Assembly: GCA_029934695.1 (NCBI GenBank)
Contig: JAOZLU010000252.1
Coordinates: 1 to 9,262 of the forward strand
DNA: 9,262 bases
Origin: Desulfobacterales bacterium
GTDB taxonomy: Bacteria; Desulfobacterota; Desulfobacteria; Desulfobacterales; 4be13
Direction: 5' to 3'
Part shown: piece by piece, positions 6,788 through 9,262 of the stretch
How positions within the stretch are numbered: the first letter of the stretch is position 1
Layout: every line of letters starts with the position of its first letter
Position numbers and translations under genes: made by a program
The notes under the pieces: generated by a model
What the model was told of the DNA's origin: nothing
The model's input: the letters and a program-made list of their open reading frames with translations, nothing else
Database searches by the model: none

Positions 6788-7573
6788 TCAATGTTGTTTT
6801 GATAGCGGATCATATACATTGTCATCTAATATTTTCTTAATGACACCGGACTGATGTAATTTTGCCAAGGCAGCATCGGTTTTGTTTCCGACATGTTCCG
6901 GAACATTCTTATTATATGCAATATGAAATTTTGAAACCTTGAACGGCTTGGCGGCATAAGTGATCTTATCGGAAAATCCCATTGCGGCGATGACAGTGCC
7001 GGTTCTGACAATATTGTCTATGGCTGCGTCTGTCATTCCGTCGGCAAGCATTTTCACATTGGTCTCATCATTCTCAGGCCTTCTGACAATGAAATCCGGG
7101 TTCCGAATGTCGTGCAGATATGGGTAGCCCAGAACAATGCCGATATTCTTGCCTCTGAGAGATTCCAATCCGGCATATTCGAACATATTGTCTTTGTTCA
7201 TCCAGACAACAGTGGGAATACTGTAAATTTCAACTTTGCTGTATCTGAGTCCTTTCTTTTCTCTCTTCTCCGAATAAATAAGACCGAAATACGCATCATA
7301 ATCACCGTCAAGTATTCCTTTTATACATCTTTTTATGGGGATATTCCCCCATTCGGTAATTCTGTATCTGAATTCTATGGCATCTTTTTTCAACACTTTG
7401 TTAAGTTCTTCCAGCACCTTCAGTCTGAAGCCCTGCAAATTGCCGTCTTTGTCAAGCCAGAACTGACCTGCCGACCTATATACAGGCAATTCGATAATTG
7501 TAGTCTCTGCGCTGACATTGCCTGCAATAATAATCATGAACAACATCAAAGCTATGGGAACCGCTTGTTTCAT
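6788..7573 (-). CDS. Periplasmic solute-binding protein, family 3 (PF00497-like)
   Basis: A 261-residue exported protein. Residues 1-22 form a Sec signal peptide: MKQ, a hydrophobic core ALMLFMIIIAG, then VSA before E. The mature part has the type II binding-protein layout, with FWLDKDGNLQGFRLKVLEELNKV near the start, DYDAYFGLIYSEKREKKGLRYS (the ligand-facing DxxxxxLxxSxxR...YS pattern) and a hinge segment LRGKNIGIVLGYPY. Family members bind amino acids or similar small solutes for ABC transporters or sensor proteins; the ligand here is unknown. No permease or ATPase gene is nearby, so it is an orphan. The ATG at 7573 is chosen because GGGAG lies 7 bp upstream and the signal peptide begins there. 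The reading frame is open further upstream, but that extension runs through the attC site and the neighbouring gene. It starts 24 bp beyond the attC site. Confidence 0.85.
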   Translation of the reverse strand: MKQAVPIALMLFMIIIAGNVSAETTIIELPVYRSAGQFWLDKDGNLQGFRLKVLEELNKVLKKDAIEFRYRITEWGNIPIKRCIKGILDGDYDAYFGLIYSEKREKKGLRYSKVEIYSIPTVVWMNKDNMFEYAGLESLRGKNIGIVLGYPYLHDIRNPDFIVRRPENDETNVKMLADGMTDAAIDNIVRTGTVIAAMGFSDKITYAAKPFKVSKFHIAYNKNVPEHVGNKTDAALAKLHQSGVIKKILDDNVYDPLSKQH

Positions 7574-7580
7574 TTTTATT

Positions 7581-7585
7581 CTCCC
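7581..7585 (-). promoter_or_regulatory. Ribosome binding site fixing the solute-binding protein start
   Basis: GGGAG on the minus strand, 7 bp before the ATG at 7573. It decides for this start over upstream in-frame starts that would add a non-secretory N-terminus derived from the attC site. Confidence 0.75.
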
Positions 7586-7596
7586 TTCTTTTTGAA

Positions 7597-7656
7597 ATAT
7601 AACGCTACCCATCAGCCGCACCGCTTTTTGGTGTCGGCTGGATGGGCTGGTTAGGT
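7597..7656 (-). other. attC: Integron attC recombination site (59-base element), solitary
   Basis: On the minus strand a 60-bp site runs from ACCTAAC (7650-7656, a perfect RYYYAAC core) to GTTATAT (7597-7603, GTTRRRY with one mismatch). Between them are paired blocks: CCCATC with GATGGG, AGCCG with CGGCT, CACC with GGTG, and a 7-base loop. The unpaired spacers CAG and TAGC lie next to the core boxes. Single unpaired bases, C and A, lie between the stem blocks on one arm only, as with the extrahelical bases that orient attC sites; the AGCCG-A-C arrangement mirrors classical attC L-boxes. The TAA stop of the dehydrogenase remnant lies within ACCTAAC, typical of cassette genes. Orientation agrees with that gene being the cassette gene. 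No integrase or second attC is visible, so it belongs to a degraded or integrase-less array. Confidence 0.85.
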
Positions 7657-8328
7657 CTTGTGATTGTGTTCTACGGCAATTACTACTTTTCCGTTGAAAT
7701 GTCCTTCTCCAAAATACCTGAAAGCATCGGCTGTCTCTTCCAGAGAGAAACACTTATCTATAACTGGCTTTAATTTACCACCTTCAAAAAGCTCTATCAG
7801 ATAAGCGTTGTCCTTGTTTGCTTTGTAGCCAACCATATACATTTTTTTATTTTCGCAAAGTGATCCAAAAGCTAAAAATTGAAGGATTCGAGAAGTTTTG
7901 CCTCCAACTGTTGCATAAATTCCATTTGGACATAATGCACGCTTATAATCAAAAAAAGAACGAGTTGTTTTAACATCAAAAATCAGATCATATTTCTGCC
8001 TATTTTGAGTGAAATCTTCTTTTGTATAATCAATGACATGGTCTGCACCAAGTGTACGCATCATGTCTAATTTTTCTTTGCTGTCTACACCTGTTATTTC
8101 TACATCGAATAATTTTGCTATTTGAATAGCTAATGTACCTGTGCTACCACATCCGCCATTAATCAAAACATTTTGCCCTGATTTAATCTTTCCAAAATCA
8201 ATAAGTCTCTGTACAGCAAGATTGCCTCCATGAGGCAGACATGCAGCTTCCTCAAATGTCATACTCGAAGGTTTATGAATTAATTCGTTTTCACAAGCAC
8301 AAGTGTACTCAGCAAAAGCTCCCCATCC
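7651..8328 (-). pseudogene. 5'-truncated medium-chain dehydrogenase/reductase (zinc-independent type)
   Basis: About 225 residues of an NAD(P)-dependent alcohol dehydrogenase/quinone oxidoreductase-like MDR protein remain. They start at GWGAFAEYTC, a motif normally near residue 100 of a roughly 320-residue protein. The nucleotide-binding fold is intact (VLINGGCGSTG, then GVDSKEKLDMMRTLGADHVIDYTKEDF in two adjoining stretches), and the C-terminus (FNGKVVIAVE) is complete. The N-terminal catalytic third is missing; the frame instead continues upstream into group II intron sequence as far as 8493 with a TTG start. The GC-rich intron part and AT-rich dehydrogenase part meet abruptly near 8330. 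A chimera could be translated from TTG 8493 or ATG 8469, but neither has a ribosome binding site and the added 56 residues look random. The stop codon lies inside the attC core, so this was probably an integron cassette gene. Confidence 0.8.
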
Positions 8329-8329
8329 A

Positions 8330-8694
8330 CCTTCCGGCCGGACCTCCTCCTTATACCTTTCTCTCTCCGCAGGGAGACAGACAGCTCTCCCAAGTTCCCA
8401 GGCTGTCCCCGTGAACGCATGCCCTGGTCTCAGACCCCGGCGGTGTCCCGAATGCTCGCCGTATCGCATTCGGGACTGCTGCCTTCCGTTCAATGAAAAA
8501 CGTCGGCTTTCCCCCCGGTTTCCCGGGGTTTATCCTTCAGTCCGCAATTATACCCATTTCGGGGATCAATACAGGGCCTGCGCCCTCGCCTTCCTCAGCT
8601 TCAGACACCCGTTACCGGGTTTGCCTGCGGGGTTGGCTACAGAGCTGTCGGCTCAACTTTGATCAGGCGGGACTTTCATTTATAATACGATCAC
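8330..8694 (-). mobile_element. Group II intron, 5' fragment (domain I region)
   Basis: On the minus strand the segment starts GTGATCG, near the GUGYG consensus for intron 5' ends, and continues with GAAAGTCCCGCC and later GGGAACTTGGGAGAG, which I recognise from domain I of bacterial group II introns. Structure supports an RNA: a perfect 11-bp stem GTCCCGAATGC/GCATTCGGGAC (8445-8455 with 8466-8476), a 6-bp stem capped by GAAA (8513-8528) and a 5-bp stem capped by GTAA (8607-8620), both GNRA tetraloops of the kind used in tertiary contacts. It breaks off near 8330 against the dehydrogenase remnant. Domains II-VI and the reverse transcriptase are absent, so it cannot splice by itself. The exact ends are estimates. 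Confidence 0.78.
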
Positions 8695-8700
8695 CCGCCG

Positions 8701-8734
8701 GGTAACATTACCGAATTTCACGGGCTTACGCCCG
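8701..8734. other. Two short hairpins next to the intron 5' end
   Basis: GGTAA-CA-TTACC (8701-8712) and CGGGC-TTAC-GCCCG (8721-8734) lie within 40 bp of the intron 5' end. On the minus strand they form the 5' exon side. Some bacterial group II introns insert beside stem-loops, so they may mark the target. Neither is followed by a U-run on either strand. Confidence 0.45.
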
Positions 8735-8765
8735 CTCCCAACGATCCGGATTTAACTTGACACGA

Positions 8766-8805
8766 GCAATGCCGGGTTATTTTTTCACAAACCGTATTCT
8801 TTCAC
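8766..8805 (-). repeat. Dispersed direct repeat, copy 2
   Basis: A 40-bp copy of the repeat at 6735-6775 (36 matches, one gap). It starts 5 bp beyond the stop codon of the small minus-strand gene. Past the repeat core the two loci diverge: a GC-rich hairpin at copy 1, and unrelated sequence leading to the intron fragment at copy 2. Confidence 0.8.
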
Positions 8806-8810
8806 CCATT

Positions 8811-9065
8811 CTAACTTTTCCACCCTCCATCTTTTTCCTCCTCTATTTCTATTGCAATGGGATGATAAGGACAAACAATATCATCATCCATACAAACCTC
8901 CTCATCCGCCAGGTCATAGCCCTCATCTCTCGACAGAGGCTTCGTATATGCACGGAAGATTGTACCGTCTGAAAATCTTATTTTAACCTCTTTCCCGTAT
9001 TTTGAGTGCCTTATTGCCTCTACGACTTTCCCCTTAATATCTTTAATAACCTCTTTTGCTTCCAT
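8811..9065 (-). CDS. Small hypothetical protein, 84 residues
   Basis: I do not recognise the family. The protein is soluble, strongly charged and rich in predicted beta-strand in its first half (KVVEAIRHSKYGKEVKIRFSDGTIFRAY, given here as one region of residues 13-40). That half is reminiscent of small DUF2442-like domains in which a strand ends with F-x-D-G, but the match is only impressionistic. The second half is acidic (DEGYDLADEEVCMDDDI) and has two cysteines (C58, C65) close together. The start is well supported: GGGAGG at 9075-9080 is 9 bp upstream of the ATG. It stands between the 3' end of one group II intron and the 5' part of another, and is followed by the dispersed repeat. Small unknown genes like this are typical of cassette regions, but no attC is seen next to it. 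Confidence 0.65.
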   Translation of the reverse strand: MEAKEVIKDIKGKVVEAIRHSKYGKEVKIRFSDGTIFRAYTKPLSRDEGYDLADEEVCMDDDIVCPYHPIAIEIEEEKDGGWKS

Positions 9066-9074
9066 ATTCTAAAA

Positions 9075-9080
9075 CCTCCC
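9075..9080 (-). promoter_or_regulatory. Ribosome binding site of the small gene
   Basis: GGGAGG on the minus strand, 9 bp before the ATG at 9065. It is the main evidence that the 84-residue frame is a real gene. Confidence 0.65.
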
Positions 9081-9121
9081 TGCCAAATATTTTTTTCGCC
9101 AGAAACCGGAATGCTTCCCAA

Positions 9122-9135
9122 CCCGTTGTTACGGG
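9122..9135. other. Short hairpin CCCGT-TGTT-ACGGG
   Basis: A perfect 5-bp stem with a 4-base loop in the spacer between the intron 3' end and the small gene. There is no U-tract on either strand, so a terminator is not supported. The rest of this spacer (9081-9207) shows nothing further I can name. Confidence 0.35.
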
Positions 9136-9207
9136 AACCGATTTGTTTCGCAACCCCGGATGGTTTATTATGCGTCATTCCGACGGGTCAGACACATTCA
9201 CAGAAAA

Positions 9208-9262
9208 ATCGGGTAGGTCGGAGGCCTCTCAGCCCCCTTCCCCCCTAAGAACCGTGCATGAG
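9208..9262 (-). mobile_element. Group II intron, 3' end (domain V 3' strand and domain VI)
   Basis: Read on the minus strand from the window edge, CATGCACGGTTC (ending at 9249) is the 3' strand of a domain V hairpin. TTA then links to domain VI, a G-rich arm (GGGGGGAAGGGGGC) that pairs with GGCCTCC and CCTACCC. The intron ends CCTACCCGAT at 9208, with the usual 3'-terminal AY dinucleotide. The A complementary to position 9214 is bulged in the basal stem and is the seventh base from the 3' end, where the branch-point adenosine belongs. The 5' strand of domain V, with its catalytic AGC triad, and the rest of the intron lie outside the window. Whether it is complete cannot be judged here. The downstream exon starts at 9207. 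Confidence 0.8.

Noticed and set aside
7112..7654. A 180-residue plus-strand reading frame
   Set aside because: It is a shadow antisense to the solute-binding protein and the attC site, with no ribosome binding site and no family resemblance.
7574..7753. A 60-residue N-terminal extension of the solute-binding protein (in-frame start at 7753)
   Set aside because: It would run through the attC site and the 3' end of the dehydrogenase remnant, would bury the signal peptide, and has no ribosome binding site. The ATG at 7573 has GGGAG 7 bp upstream.
8329..8493. The N-terminal 55 residues of the dehydrogenase frame as a genuine protein domain
   Set aside because: The sequence coincides with group II intron domain I stems, including the perfect 11-bp stem at 8445-8476. 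It has a TTG start without a ribosome binding site and lacks the MDR catalytic fold.
8303..8705. Overlapping plus-strand reading frames (119 and 70 residues)
   Set aside because: They lie antisense to the intron fragment, contain low-complexity Pro/Ser/Arg-rich sequence and match no family I know. They are open because of GC-rich structured RNA sequence.
9086..9116. A third copy of the dispersed repeat (T-run followed by AAACCGGAAT)
   Set aside because: Only a T-run and AAACCG are shared, and several gaps are needed; chance similarity in AT-rich sequence explains it.

Overview
The window looks like accessory-rich chromosome from a free-living, non-model bacterium. A Desulfobacterota-type (sulfate-reducer-like) genome is my best guess. 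The guess rests on the large B12-binding/radical SAM protein, the class III cyclase-FHA protein, heptanucleotide repeats upstream of genes, group II intron pieces and an integron attC site together. It is inference, not proof. No rRNA, tRNA, CRISPR array or complete transposase is visible.

Left part (1-6578) holds four intact genes, each standing alone. They are a B12-binding/radical SAM enzyme (150-1859, +), an AT-rich Fic-family AMP-transferase with an N-terminal inhibitory motif (2018-3358, +), a class III nucleotide cyclase fused to an FHA domain (3388-4377, -) that converges on fic, and a compact UvrD/Rep-type SF1 helicase (4722-6578, +) divergent from the cyclase. Short repeats fill the gaps. 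A nine-copy GATGTTK array sits at the left edge. CTTTTCA/CTTTCAA heptads lie just upstream of three of the four genes. CTGAAAT-type palindromes occur singly (65-81) and as a head-to-head pair (4508-4580).

Right part (6579-9262) reads as a decayed mobile-element and gene-cassette region, with all genes on the minus strand. In transcription order it runs: the 3' end of a group II intron (domain V 3' strand and domain VI, 9208-9262, continuing outside the window); a small unknown gene (8811-9065); a dispersed repeat and short hairpins; the 5' part of a group II intron (about 8330-8694); a medium-chain dehydrogenase that has lost its N-terminal third and is joined to the intron piece; a 60-bp integron attC site whose first core box contains the dehydrogenase stop codon (7597-7656); an orphan periplasmic solute-binding protein (6788-7573); and a second copy of the dispersed repeat next to a large imperfect hairpin.

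I see no defence island or obvious new multi-gene system. The most informative features are the lone attC, the intron-dehydrogenase junction, the permuted order of the two intron pieces, and the heptad/palindrome architecture upstream of otherwise unrelated genes. Apart from the shared upstream repeats, I see nothing that makes the four left-hand genes act together.
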